The notes below the pieces were generated by a model. The model was not told the DNA's origin. It saw nothing but the letters and a program-made list of their open reading frames with translations, and did not search any database. Below, one piece after another: positions 12,301-22,500 of a stretch of DNA of 64,000 nt. Source of the stretch: Chionis minor (taxonomy: Eukaryota > Chordata > Aves > Charadriiformes > Chionididae); the NCBI GenBank assembly GCA_013398295.1, contig VZSF01006717.1, forward strand, positions 992,001-1,056,000, in the 5' to 3' direction. How positions within the stretch are numbered: position 1 is the stretch's first letter; every line of letters starts with the position of its first letter. The translations under genes and the position numbers were made by a program.

Positions 12301-15161
12301 CCTCTGCCAGCTCTTCTTTCATGCCAGCTCCATTTCACAGCTCAGCCAGGAGCTGTTATAAAAAGCACAATAACCTTGAATTTGATAGCCTGCTGGGTGT
12401 CTGATGGGAGCTGGCTGGAGGACAGACCGCTCTCTTACCCTGCTCTGTCCTCTTCCCTTCCTCACCTGGCCACATGGAAGGGCCACGCTGCCTGATAAGG
12501 AGTCAAGCAACAGTAGTCTGGCCCTACTTCACTTCTTAATCTGAGGAGAAATATGGGAGGCAGCTTTCAGGGTGTCTTTTAGGCCTCTTGAATGGGAGAA
12601 GTTCGTACCAACTCATACTCCCCCTTGCGCGGTCTGTTCAGCTCATCCTGCCCTCAGGATGAGCTAAGGCAAGAGTTTAGGCCTTTCACATTAGTGGCAT
12701 CATTTCTTCAGCTGGAAGTATCGTTCAGGCCGTTACCCCAGCTTTCTCTATGCTGTACCCCTAGTCTCCATCCCTTCTTATGTTCCTCTCAGTAAAACCA
12801 TGTGCTTGTCTTTTTTAACTTAGCAGGTGACCAATATGTCATCCTCTCCCTCCCCCATTGTGTCTCAAATTAGCACTCTTGAGGTCAGTGTATCAGTTAC
12901 TGCTGGGGTAACCTTGACCTGCTTCCCAGCTGTCTCCCCTCCCTGGAGCTTTGAATTCTGTCCCGCAGAGCACTGGCTGCCACTGGAGGGGGGTTGGTGC
13001 TGAGCAGCTGTGCAGACAGCCTGCCTCAAAGCCAGCTGTTGTCATGCAGTGTGCCCTGTGTCCCCAGCTTTGGACACAGTTTCTGTCTGGCTGTGATGGG
13101 ACAGACCTTGCTGTGCTACTGGAGTGGCTTGTGGAGCTCTGCTCTCCACTTCATGCTCTGCGTGGCTGTGGTGACCAAGGTGAGGGTAGCTTGGCAGGGT
13201 GATGGGGAGAGCAGTAGTGCCAATTTGCTTGGCAAGGAGCAGCGCTTACTCCCTGTTGAGACCCCAGTCCTGCAGCTTTGGTAATAAACACTGTATTTGC
13301 CTCCCTGAAATGGAGAGAGTGAGGAAGTGGGATGAGGTGGTGGAGTTGGTGGGAACAAGAGAACGCATCGATCCTGATCTGTGGGCAGGCTGCCAAGGTG
13401 GCATGGCTGCAATTACCACATTCGGGGAGCACTGCGGATCCCAGCTCTGGGGGCTGTTGAGTCACTTCAGTGCAACCACCGGCTGATTTTCCACAGATCA
13501 ATAGACCCCTTCCTAGCATGCGCTGGCTGGACCGTGTCTCTGTGCTCACAGGCATGGGAGACTGAGCCCATGCGCTGTCTTTTCTTGTTCTCTTTGCAAA
13601 CTGGGGCCTGTGAACCATGGCCTAGAAACACGGCTGGTGTGACAGCTAGAGCAGCTTGTTAGTCCCTCATATGGGGGCAGGTTTGCTTTGAAAGGGATGC
13701 CTTCCTCAAGGCACCATAGGAGAATATTAGGGTCAAGATAAGGAGTACAAAGTACACGTGAAGGTTGGTTGGAAAGGACAGATTATTTGGAACTTAATGG
13801 CTTGCATGGCAGACCCCTTCTAATGTCCTTTTCCTTCTCCCTAGCTTCCCTATGAGCTCCAGGACATGGTCAATAAGCATTTGCACAGCACTCAGGAGTC
13901 CTCAGGCCCTGGTCAAGAAGCAACCCACACATTGGCTCCATCTGATGTTGTGCCCACCTCAGTCATTGCCAGAGTCTTGGAGAAGCCAGAATCTCTGGTT
14001 CTGAATTCAGCCAAGTCTAGCAGTGGCAGCTGTCCCATGGCTGAGGATGTCTTTGTGCATGTGGATATGAGTGGAGCCCCTCCTGATGCCTGCAACAGTG
14101 CAGGGCAGATGAGGAAGGAGGGAGGAGATGCAGGGAAACAGCAGAATGGTGGCTGCAAGCCGCAGAGCAGTGTGGAAAGCGTGCCAGAGGAGGTGCCTGC
14201 CTTTGAGAAGCTAAGCCCATACCCTACGCCCTCACCTCCCCATCCTATATACCCTGGGCGCAAAGTGATTGAGTTCTCTGAGGACAAGGTAAGGATCCCA
14301 AAGAACAGCCCCCTGCCCAATTGTACGTATGCTACGCGCCAGGCCATCTCCCTCAGCCTGGTACAGAGCGAAGATGAGAGCTGCGACAGGCACCAGACGC
14401 TCCCCAACAGCCCTGGTTCAGAAGGGCGCCGTTCAGCCTCCAGCTGTTCCTGTCAGCGGTCCCCCAAAGCAGCCAGAGCTCACGGCTCTTCCCAGAGCAG
14501 CCCATTCAGTAGCCCTCCCCAAATCCCGAGCGCCTTTGCCAGCTCTGCCAGCTCTGAGGAGGACCTGCTGGCCAACTGGCAGCGTATGTTTGTGGACAAG
14601 GCACCCCCCACCTCAGAGCGGGTGCTGATGAACCGCACGGCCTTCAGCCGTGACACGGCCCCTGAGCTCCAGAAGAGGTTCAGCCGCTCCATGCAGGAGC
14701 TGGGTAGGGCAGCCTCAGCTTACTCGGATGGTGAGGAGTCTGCGCAGAGCTGCAGCTGGACTGTGAGCCGGGACTCAAGTGTGGACACAGACAGCACTGA
14801 GTCCAGGGCCCGCAGGAGCCATTTCTCCTCAGACTATGGTACAGATTTCTCCCAGGATGAAGCCCAGAAGCTGTTGCAGGGAAGCGGTGAAGGCACTGCT
14901 GAGCCTGGAAGCCCCTCACCAGAGAAGCACAAGGACTATGTGGACCTTGCCTTGCGTGAGAGCCCAGCTGAGGAGAGAGAAATGTTACTCCAGGGAAGCA
15001 GGGAGAGCAGTCAAGGAGGTGCCCAAGAGGAGGGTGGAGAAGGCAGGGTCAAACCTCCCTTCAGTCGGCCACACCGCAGCCCCAAGAGGATGGGGGTCCA
15101 CCACTTACATCGCAAGGACAGTCTGACACAAGCCCAGGAGCAGGGCAACCTTCTCAGCTGA
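3351..15161 (+). CDS. TJAP1: tight junction-associated protein 1 (seven coding exons)
   Basis: This encodes the coiled-coil scaffold TJAP1 (also called PILT), known to associate with tight junctions and the trans-Golgi; BEGAIN is its paralogue. Coding exons: 3351-3476 (alternative end 4796), 6555-6583, 7689-7850, 8490-8556, 10300-10407, 12061-12144 and 13845-15161. Every junction is GT-AG and in phase, giving 630 aa for the short form (human about 557). Seen in the sequence: the N-terminus [16 protein letters not shown], a coiled coil at about residues 45-165 ([14 protein letters not shown] heptads, then [20 protein letters not shown]), and a long Ser/Pro-rich tail in the last exon with [22 protein letters not shown] and the conserved C-terminus [16 protein letters not shown]. 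The start is chosen by homology and by GGGAGGATG context. The size increase over human lies mainly in the last exon. Confidence 0.96.
3477..4796 (+). CDS. TJAP1: alternative 440-codon extension of the first TJAP1 coding exon
   Basis: Downstream of the short-form donor (CAG/GTAACG at 3476/3477) the same frame stays open for 440 codons to a second, better donor (AACAAG/GTAGGT at 4796/4797), and continues to a stop at 4967. Both donors leave phase 0, so either can join the exon at 6555. The long form would be about 1070 aa. The extension is rich in Ser, Arg, Lys and Glu. It has three copies of SRS[MLV]E[TR] (residues 141, 163 and 211 of the long frame) and a hydrophobic motif [16 protein letters not shown] near residue 262. 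A run of this length without a stop is very unlikely in an intron. I do not recognise the segment. It could be a long TJAP1 isoform, a terminal exon ending at 4967, or part of a separate product. Confidence 0.7.
10401..10441 (+). repeat. 15-bp direct duplication carrying a splice donor
   Basis: ACTCAATGTAAGTCA occurs at 10401-10415, spanning the real exon end (AAT/GTAAGT at 10407/10408), and again at 10427-10441, a shift of 26 bases. The copy therefore recreates an identical donor inside the intron. Using it would add 26 bases and shift the frame. The second copy abuts the CR1 element. Confidence 0.85.
10442..11341 (+). mobile_element. CR1 LINE, 5'-truncated, sense orientation
   Basis: About 900 bases match the end of the CR1 reverse-transcriptase ORF and its 3' UTR. 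Recognisable CR1 phrases are AGTTTGGAAACGACATCAAG near the start, TGTGCCCAGGTGGCCAAGAA, GAGGAGCAGCTGAGGGAACT, and the terminal GGTTAATGGTTGGACTTGAT followed by GGTTCTATGATA. The reading frame is broken by stops and frameshifts, so it is a dead copy. It lies in the TJAP1 intron, 35 bases after the exon ending at 10407. CR1 copies are typically 5'-truncated, as here. Confidence 0.93.
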
Positions 15162-17860
15162 GGCACAGCACGAAGCAGCCACATGCTTTAGAGCTACGGG
15201 CTGCCTCCATCTGTCCACCTCCCTCACTACCCTCCTCCTGGGAGGGGCTCTGCTCTGAAATTTTATATTTATTCTCTTCTTTTGCTACCTGGAAGAGCTG
15301 AGGTCTCCCTTCCCTGGCACCTCAGACCCACAGTAGTAGCACACACAGTGTGCAGAAGCACACCCACTGCCCCAGCACTCTCACAGCTCTCTTCACAGCC
15401 TCACACTGGTGCCTGTACCAGAGCTCGTTCTTGGTACCCTCATCCTGGTGCCTGTGCCTCTTTACGCTTGCATCTTCCTTCCCCCTTCCCACTAAGGTAC
15501 CTGAGGCCCTGGGTGCTCTTATACTGGTTGCCCACAGCCGCTCTGCGCTCTCTCTTAACTTGTGCCAACAGGGCAGAGTGCCTCTGTGGTGGTGTCTGAT
15601 TCCCTGGGAGCCCGCAGGGGCCCTGAGTGAGGCACAAGGACTCTCCCAGCGGATGGCTGTGGGCCCTTGGGGATGCACTGGGATTGCCGGTGTCTCATTT
15701 TCCTGCTGCGTTTTGTTTTCCTCAGCTGCTCTCTGGGTGGTTCTCCAGAATCTGCCTCTGCAGGTCCCCATTGCTTGGCTCCTGCGTCAGGCTCAGCACC
15801 CGGCCCGGGCTGAGGCAACGCACGGATGCTGGTGCTGTGGCTGGTGCTGTCTGCTGAGGGGGTTCGGGGAGGCGCTGCCTGCTGGGCGCTGGGGTTTGTG
15901 TTTGCGTGTCTCCTCCCTCGCACCTCTTCCCCCGCTCTCTGTACTGTTGTTTTGTTTGAACGGTGCTGATGCTTTGCTCTTGGGTGGGCTTCTTTCTTCT
16001 TTCCAAGCCTTTGGTTTTGGGGTGTATTGTTTTTTCTTTCTCCCCGCCCTGCATAAATAGACACAGCCGTTGGCAGCCGGTCCAATGCCTGCGTTGAGGG
16101 TGTGTTGAGTAGGCACAGCTCTCAGAGCTGTGCTTCTCTCTGATCCTGACTTCCAGCCTGCAGAAACCCCTCCAGACTGGAGAACAAAGTCTTGCCCCAG
16201 GTGAGCAAGGCACGAAGGACGCTACTGGGCTTTTCTGGGCAGGGCTCGGTGCAGGGCCAGTGGGGATGCGAGGGCAGCGTGCTGAGGAGCTGCTCCCTGT
16301 AGACACACTACCTCATGGCTCGGCAGCAGCCCTTTGCCAGGGTCTCCTCGCACGCCCCCTTCTCCGGGGAGCTCCAGGCTGGCTCTGGGGCCTCCCCTTC
16401 TGGGTAGGGCCTCTCTGCACATTTTTCCTAGTGTAGCGTGATAATGTGTGACTTTTCTTCGCAGTCTTGTGTGCTCAGTGTCTTGTTGGGGGGGAGGGAA
16501 GGGGAGAGGTCTGTAGATGTAGGTATTTTTTTGAGGGCTTACAAAGCCCAGGCGTCCTGTTTTAATTTCGTCCTGTGCCCATGTCCGTCTGGTGTTTCTT
16601 GGCTCCCCCTCCCAGGGGTGTGAGGCAGAGAATAGCCTGGTTTCCTGGGCTGTGTCCCCCTCACACCCCACCTGCTATCTGTTTTTTGAGTTGGGTTTGT
16701 GTTGTCCTCCCACCCTACTCAATGAGGGCTCTTCACTGGGCTGTAGGAGAGCAGCCCCCTGTCCAGGAGGGAGCTTCCATTCATACGCTTACAGCAAGAT
16801 GTGCAGTCAAGAGCTGCTGGGGGGCCCTGCCCCCCTCCCCAAAACCCCTGTCTCATCAAAGGGCCTGCAGCTCGCAGCTGGGGCCAGCCAGGGCTTCAGC
16901 TCAAGCCTGGAGGCTCCAGAGCCTGTGAAAGGGAGCTGCAGGCCTCTCTGGTGGCCGCGTAGGTTGGTTTGTGTACCCTGGCTTAGAGCTGCTGCCTACG
17001 CACTCGCCTTGTTTCCCACTTCTAACAGTTGTGGAGCTGGATGCCACCCTCTGGCGGGGAGGTGGGACTCAGTACAGTATTTCACTACAGTATTTTGCTT
17101 GATACCTGTGCAAACAAGCTGGTGCTGAGAGGGGGAGCCTCCCCTGAGCCTGTAGGGAGTTCATCTCCCCTGTCCTGAACGTGGTGGTGGAGTCCTCGCA
17201 TTTGCGCTTGTCAGCCACTCCACTGCTGCATTTCTTCTCTTCTTCTGCAGCCTTGCTGAGGGCTTGCACCTGTAGCAGCTGCCAGCTCCTGCCTCACAGA
17301 CATCACCTGGGCTTGGATGCTCACTGAGTGAGCTCCTGTGGCTCTGAGGCTGCTGGTGGCCTGCTTGTGGGACAGCACAGCTGCTTGGGCAGGGGGGGAG
17401 GCATTGCCCCTTGGGGCCCAGCCCCATCCCCTCTGGATCCTGGCAGGCAGGTCAGGGGACAAAACCCACTCTCGCTGAAGCTGATGGTGCTGGGCAGAGC
17501 CAGTCTCCCTCTGCTTTTGGTCAAGGTAGACTTAAAAGCAAAACAGTGGAGAAACGGAGGGGTGGCAAAGGGGTGCCCAGCACCTCAGCAGACACTTCTG
17601 CTTTGTAGCATTATGCTGTTGGCAGAGGTTGAGGGGGAGCGGTGGCCTCAAGAGGAGCAGAACCCTCTCCCAGTGGGCACAGGGCCTGCCCTCTGCACTC
17701 CTGCTCACCTCCAGCGGTATTGGCTCTGGGGCCTTGAGCTCACCCCACTTTCAGTGTCCCAACTCCAGACTGTTAATCTGTAACTAATGTGTTTTTTTTC
17801 TGAAATTTTCAAACTGATGTATATTTTAAGACCAGAAATAAACTATTTTAAAAGTAGTGT
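15162..17860 (+). other. TJAP1: TJAP1 3' untranslated region
   Basis: Non-coding continuation of the last TJAP1 exon from the TGA at 15159-15161 to just past the AATAAA at 17837. No splice sites or conserved protein are evident. The sequence is GC- and CT-rich in its middle part. I saw no earlier strong AATAAA in this stretch, which supports one long UTR of about 2.7 kb. Confidence 0.75.
17837..17842 (+). terminator. TJAP1: TJAP1 poly(A) signal
   Basis: Canonical AATAAA in an A/T-rich setting, followed within 40 bases by GT/T-rich sequence (TAGTGTTCTCTCTGTTTG), the usual layout of a cleavage site. Confidence 0.8.
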
Positions 17861-18770
17861 CTATAGTGTTCTCTCTGTTTGTTAAGACCTGGACCAAACA
17901 GATCCTGAGCATGTTAGGGAGCACACCCTCTTATGGTACAACCTCCCAGGTTTGCTAAACTGCTTGAACCACCTGTTAACTCTCCCCTGGGAGAGCAATC
18001 CTGTCACCTGTAAGCATTCCAGGTGGCTGTAAATTCACTGGTCACCCAGTGCTACAGACCAGCACCCATTGTTCACAGCAGCATTTCTGTTGCTTTAGAC
18101 TTGGAAACTGACAGTGGCTTAAAAAAAGGGGCAGAGTATTTAACCAGGCAACCTTGAGAAACACTACAAAACAATGGGGGCAATTTTCACATTACATAAA
18201 GGTTAGGCTTGTCAAAACCTCTGAAATGAAGCTGCTTGTGCTGTAAGCAGCCTTAGTGTTACTCATAAAATTCTGCCTCACCCGTTTCAAGTATTTTGCT
18301 GGCTGTCCTTGTCTGATCTGTGTTTTGGCAAAGACCTCCATGTGCTGATCTAGAATAAGATGAGGTGTAGCTAATTCTTTTGTTATTTGTTGGTTTCCTT
18401 GAAGCCCCAGCTCTCAGAATCCTGTGAGTATCAGTTCTCCATCTCAGAAACTGAGTTACATGCAACGTGTAACATACCCCCCGCCTGCATTTCATGAGTT
18501 CTATAATTTCTAGCATCAGTATTTTGTGTGGGGAGGGAGGACTGAGGTTGAAGCCCTCCAAACATGAGAGAGGGGGAGTTCCTACAGGGTGCCGATACAG
18601 ACGTTTGGAAGCGTTTCCTTTTTGTGTTGAACAGTGCTGCAGAGGTCAGAGGGCCGCGATGAAATTTCCTCTGTCTCCCAAGTTACGCTGCCTGTGCCCT
18701 TCTGACCGAGGTGTGTGCCAAGCGTAATGCAGGAAGAGTTTCTTGTTTCTTTGCCCTCATAATTAATGAT
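17861..18770. other. intergenic spacer between convergent TJAP1 and LRRC73
   Basis: I see no supported gene here. The ORFs on both strands are short, and no known repeat family is recognisable. It separates the TJAP1 poly(A) site from the furthest likely LRRC73 3' end. Confidence 0.5.
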
Positions 18771-18776
18771 TTTATT
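18771..18776 (-). terminator. LRRC73: candidate distal LRRC73 poly(A) signal
   Basis: TTTATT on the plus strand reads AATAAA on the minus strand, downstream of the LRRC73 stop. It competes with ATTAAA at 18810-18815 and TATAAA at 19187-19192. Confidence 0.4.
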
Positions 18777-19233
18777 CTGTGTTCCCTTGAGTAGCAGCTG
18801 CTGCCACAATTTAATCTTCCAGCCTCATTAGGGGCCTTGAAACATGATCTTCCTTGCCTAGCTCCGGCAAGGGGCGCTTGGCTGAGCAGTGAAACCCGCA
18901 GCGCTGCCGCCGGAGGGGCACATCCCTGCGGATGGGCTCCAGCCCAGCCCTCTCCCTCCTGGGCAGAGGGAAGGCCCGGGGGACAGCAAAGCTCCCTCCG
19001 GAGAACCTTCGGGCGGCCACGGGGCAGAGCTGCGCCCCGGCAGGGCCCGGCGGGGCGAGGGGCTACTGCCCCCTGCCGGCGCTCCCGCCCCCCGCAGCTC
19101 CCGCCACCGTGCACCCACCGGCCTCCGCCACCCGGGGCGCAGTCACGGAGGCTCACGCCGCCACGCGTGGCGCCACGTCTGTGACCTTTATAAAACGCTC
19201 ATCGTGACAGCGGTACGAGCCATAGAAAGAACA

Positions 19234-19251
19234 TCTCTTATACACATCTGA
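19234..19251 (-). other. 18-base match to the Tn5/Nextera mosaic-end adapter
   Basis: The minus strand reads TCAGATGTGTATAAGAGA, identical to an internal part of the Nextera read-1 transposon adapter, but the following bases (TG rather than CAG) and the preceding bases differ. It lies in the presumed LRRC73 3' UTR. It may be chance, conserved UTR sequence or a partial adapter artefact. Confidence 0.5.
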
Positions 19252-19581
19252 ATAAATACAGCCTGCGCCCCGCGGGCACAAGCCGGGCGTGGGGGGGGAG
19301 GCGGGGGGCGCGGGGTGTGGGGAGGCAGGGCAGCGTGAGCTACACATGCAGCGACTGGACAATCACAAGCGGCTGACGGGGCGTGTGACAACACAGAGAC
19401 ACGTGTAGAGATTCACTCGGACCAGGCTCCGGCGCCCAGAGAGCTGAGGGAGGCATCAACGGGACGTGAAGTATGTGAGAAGACGGCCGGGGCAGCCCGC
19501 TGGAGGCAGAGGAGCTGGGGGATGCACGCTTCCCCAGCGGGCACGGTGTTCTTCTCGGCAGAATCAGGCAGGGTAGCCCAG

Positions 19582-22500
19582 CTACATTTCTGTTTCTGCT
19601 AAGAGGCTGTCACCGAGACCTGACGTCATCAGGACCATCTGGGAGCTGGAATCTGTGGCGAGAGAGGGAGAAAAGCGTGAACTGGTTGGGCTGCCGGAGA
19701 GCGCCGGGCTCTACTCCAGCTCCAGAGGTGAGGATGAAGAATTAGAGCACTGCAGGGTGGGAAGCGAACTGCTGAGAGGATTGTGAGATTAAGTAGTAAC
19801 TAGGTCTACTCAGGCCACGCAGCAGAACAGATCGATGTCTGGAGAAGGCAGAGACAGCAGCACGAGCCCAGGGCGGGGATCTGCATTTGTTATCTTGGCT
19901 GTTATGAGGAACATCAGCTCTGAACCCTCCCCGCACACGCTCGCAGGTGATGCTGGTTGTGCTGACTCAGCCGTGCCCTCACCCAGCCCTGCACAGATCT
20001 TGAAATCTGCACTCACGGCACCTTTTCATCTACAAAGCATCCAGGTGGCACGGGCTGGCAGGCTGCAAGCCAACCAAACCCACATGGGGTGGCGGCGGTG
20101 TCTTCCCAAGAGCAGAGAATGCAGCGGGCAAGCAGCCATTCTATGACAGTGGAGTCCTGGAAATCCTGACTTTCTGCGCTGCATGAATGGAGGGTTTGTG
20201 CGGCCCTTCCCTGCCTGCTTCAGGAAGGTGAGGGCAGCTTGCTGGCTCTGCGACAGCACAGAGCACCAGCCAGGAACACTGTGACTCTCCCCACACCAAG
20301 TGAATCAGCTGCAAGGAGGATGGGCACACAGAGCAAGCAAGAAACTCGGCAGGGTACCAGTTTCCCATCAAGAAGCCTTTTCAAACAGAAAAAAATATTG
20401 TTTTTTCCTGGATGTGAGGGGAGAGCTCTTTAGTGCCTGTGTGCTTCAGATGCAGAGTCCTACACATTCAGAACTGCTGTGTGGGATCTCTGTTTTGGGG
20501 ATCAATTTCTGGAAACTGGATCCAAAACTTGGCCAGAGCTGTCAGTAAGGGATTTTTATGGCTCTAATAAATGAGGAACCAGATGTTTTGAGGCCCAGAC
20601 AGTGGTTGTGCTTGCTTGTTGCTAGTGTGCTATGAGAATTGAGAGGAAGGGAAGGACAACTAAAGGTAAAAAAAACCCAACCCAACCCCTAAACACCAAA
20701 CCAGCAGGATCACAAGGTAGGTACAACAATATACAGTATCATATATACAAACAATACCCAACAAGCTACTGCTGTCTCCATAATATACCTTTTTTTTTTT
20801 CTGTTAAAAGCCACTGCACAGACAGGCTGTGGTACCTGGCTAACCCCTCGCGTGTTTGGGATGGTGACAGGAATAGCTGATGCTGTGTGGATTGCAGGAG
20901 GTTCTTCTGGAAACAGTGAGGAATGACATGAGTTTTGGCTAGGATATCTGGCAAAGGCCCCTGAGATCTTTAATGCTCCTGTCCTTGAGTTTTAAGACTT
21001 TGCACAAAGATTTTGTTCCTGCAGCATCAGGGAAAACGCCTCTGAGGTACCATTTCCATTCTTTGCAGCAGCTGCATTGTCCTTGAAGGCTGCCTTTTCA
21101 AATGCAGCTCAGCCCAACCCTATTTAAAATGGAGGTCGTGCCTGGAGGCTGTCTGGATTCCAGTTCACAGGGAGAAGGGACAGACCCCATTCACCAGCCC
21201 CACCAGGAGAGATCAGTGGCACTGGAAACACGCCAGACACCCAAATTCCTGCCTGTAAGTCCCTGCCCCCAGCCCAGGTTCCAGAGCTCTTACTGTTCTG
21301 GCAGATCCAGGGGTTCTTCTCCCTGGCTGTGACTTCACGAGCTTCTGTCTCCTCCTCTTCCTCACCCTCTGAGAGCAGGTCAGAGATCTGCTGCTGCAGC
21401 TCAGGACTAATGTTGTTCTCTGCCAGGATGAGTGTCCGTAGGGCTGTAGGGTAATTCTCTACCATATCCAGCAAGGTCTGGGTGGAGAGCAAGATAAACA
21501 GGCTGACAAGTGGCACAAACAGTAGCTAGGCTGAGCAGAAAGCTTCAAAGCTCTCTGCAGACTCCAGCCCTCCTCTTCTTACCTCTGCTTTCCCTTGGCT
21601 TTGACCTCCCTTTGCAAAGGTTTCTGAGAGCCTGAGGGCTTCCCGTCTTTCTGTGAGAAGAGCTGATTTCCTGGCTCTATCTAAAGAGGAGGGGACTCCT
21701 CTACACCCCGTTACTCCCATGTGTCCAGGCTAGTCCCCTCTTACCACTGGAGGCTGGGGCTCTGAGAGGACAGCCTGCGCTGCCAAATCTTGGACCCTAT
21801 CTGTCCACAGGGCTTTACCTCTGATCCACAATCGCAAGTCCAACCCCTCACTTCTTCCAAGAAAACAAAACTACAAATAGAGCCGCGTGTTTCTCCCTGC
21901 TGACTTGAGGGAGATCCGGGAGCCCTAGGAGCTGTGGCTTACGAGCTCCTCCTGTGAGCAGATGCCGTGGGCCAGGGGAAAGGAACGGCAGCCCTGGATG
22001 CAGGGAGGGAAGGGGATGCATGTGGCCTTAGGGGGACGGGATGGAGGTAGGTATAGGTCCTAGGGCTTCTAGACAGCCAAGACTTATGCCCTTGAGATGT
22101 CATTGATGCCGCAGAGTAACTGTAGGCTCTCTTACCTGGGCTGACTGGTTGGTAAGTCCTGTTCCCTCCAAGTCCAAAACTTCAAGGGTTCGGCTGGAGG
22201 CCACAGCGACGGCGAGCATCCCTGCTACCTGGTCACCTGGGAGAGAAGCAAACCGGGGCTGTCAGCAGTGCTTGCCTTCTCTCCTGTAACACCACATGCC
22301 CTCATAGGCCTGGGGCTCTCCTGGAAACATCCTCTCTGTATTTCTGCCATTAGGCAACCTCCAAATCTTTGTTACCTTGCGGGGGCCGGGGGGAAAGCTC
22401 TTAAACTGAGAAAAAAGACAAGGCAAAGGCACACCATTTTGTGGTTTCAGGAGCAGTCACTGATTATCAGGGGGAACATGAAGGAACACAGTGAAATTGT

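Larger units (their letters stand above)
18771..19581 (-). other. LRRC73: LRRC73 3' UTR (end uncertain), with internal GC-rich block
   Basis: This is the minus-strand continuation after the LRRC73 stop at 19582. Candidate poly(A) signals on the minus strand are a variant TATAAA (19187-19192), ATTAAA (18810-18815) and AATAAA (18771-18776). The first would give a UTR of about 400 bases, the last about 800. Bases 18850-19180 form a CpG-rich block that is unusual for a 3' UTR and might instead be a separate regulatory island. Confidence 0.45.

Noticed and set aside
13283..13288. AATAAA within TJAP1
   Set aside because: It sits in the intron before the last exon. No stop or UTR leads to it in the conserved frame, so a poly(A) role is unsupported.
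13913..14407. 164-residue minus-strand ORF
   Set aside because: It is antisense to the TJAP1 last exon, whose plus-strand frame is clearly the conserved one.
19621..19628. Palindromic CRE TGACGTCA
   Set aside because: It lies inside the last coding exon of LRRC73 (codons for MTS in the conserved C-terminus), so coding constraint explains it.
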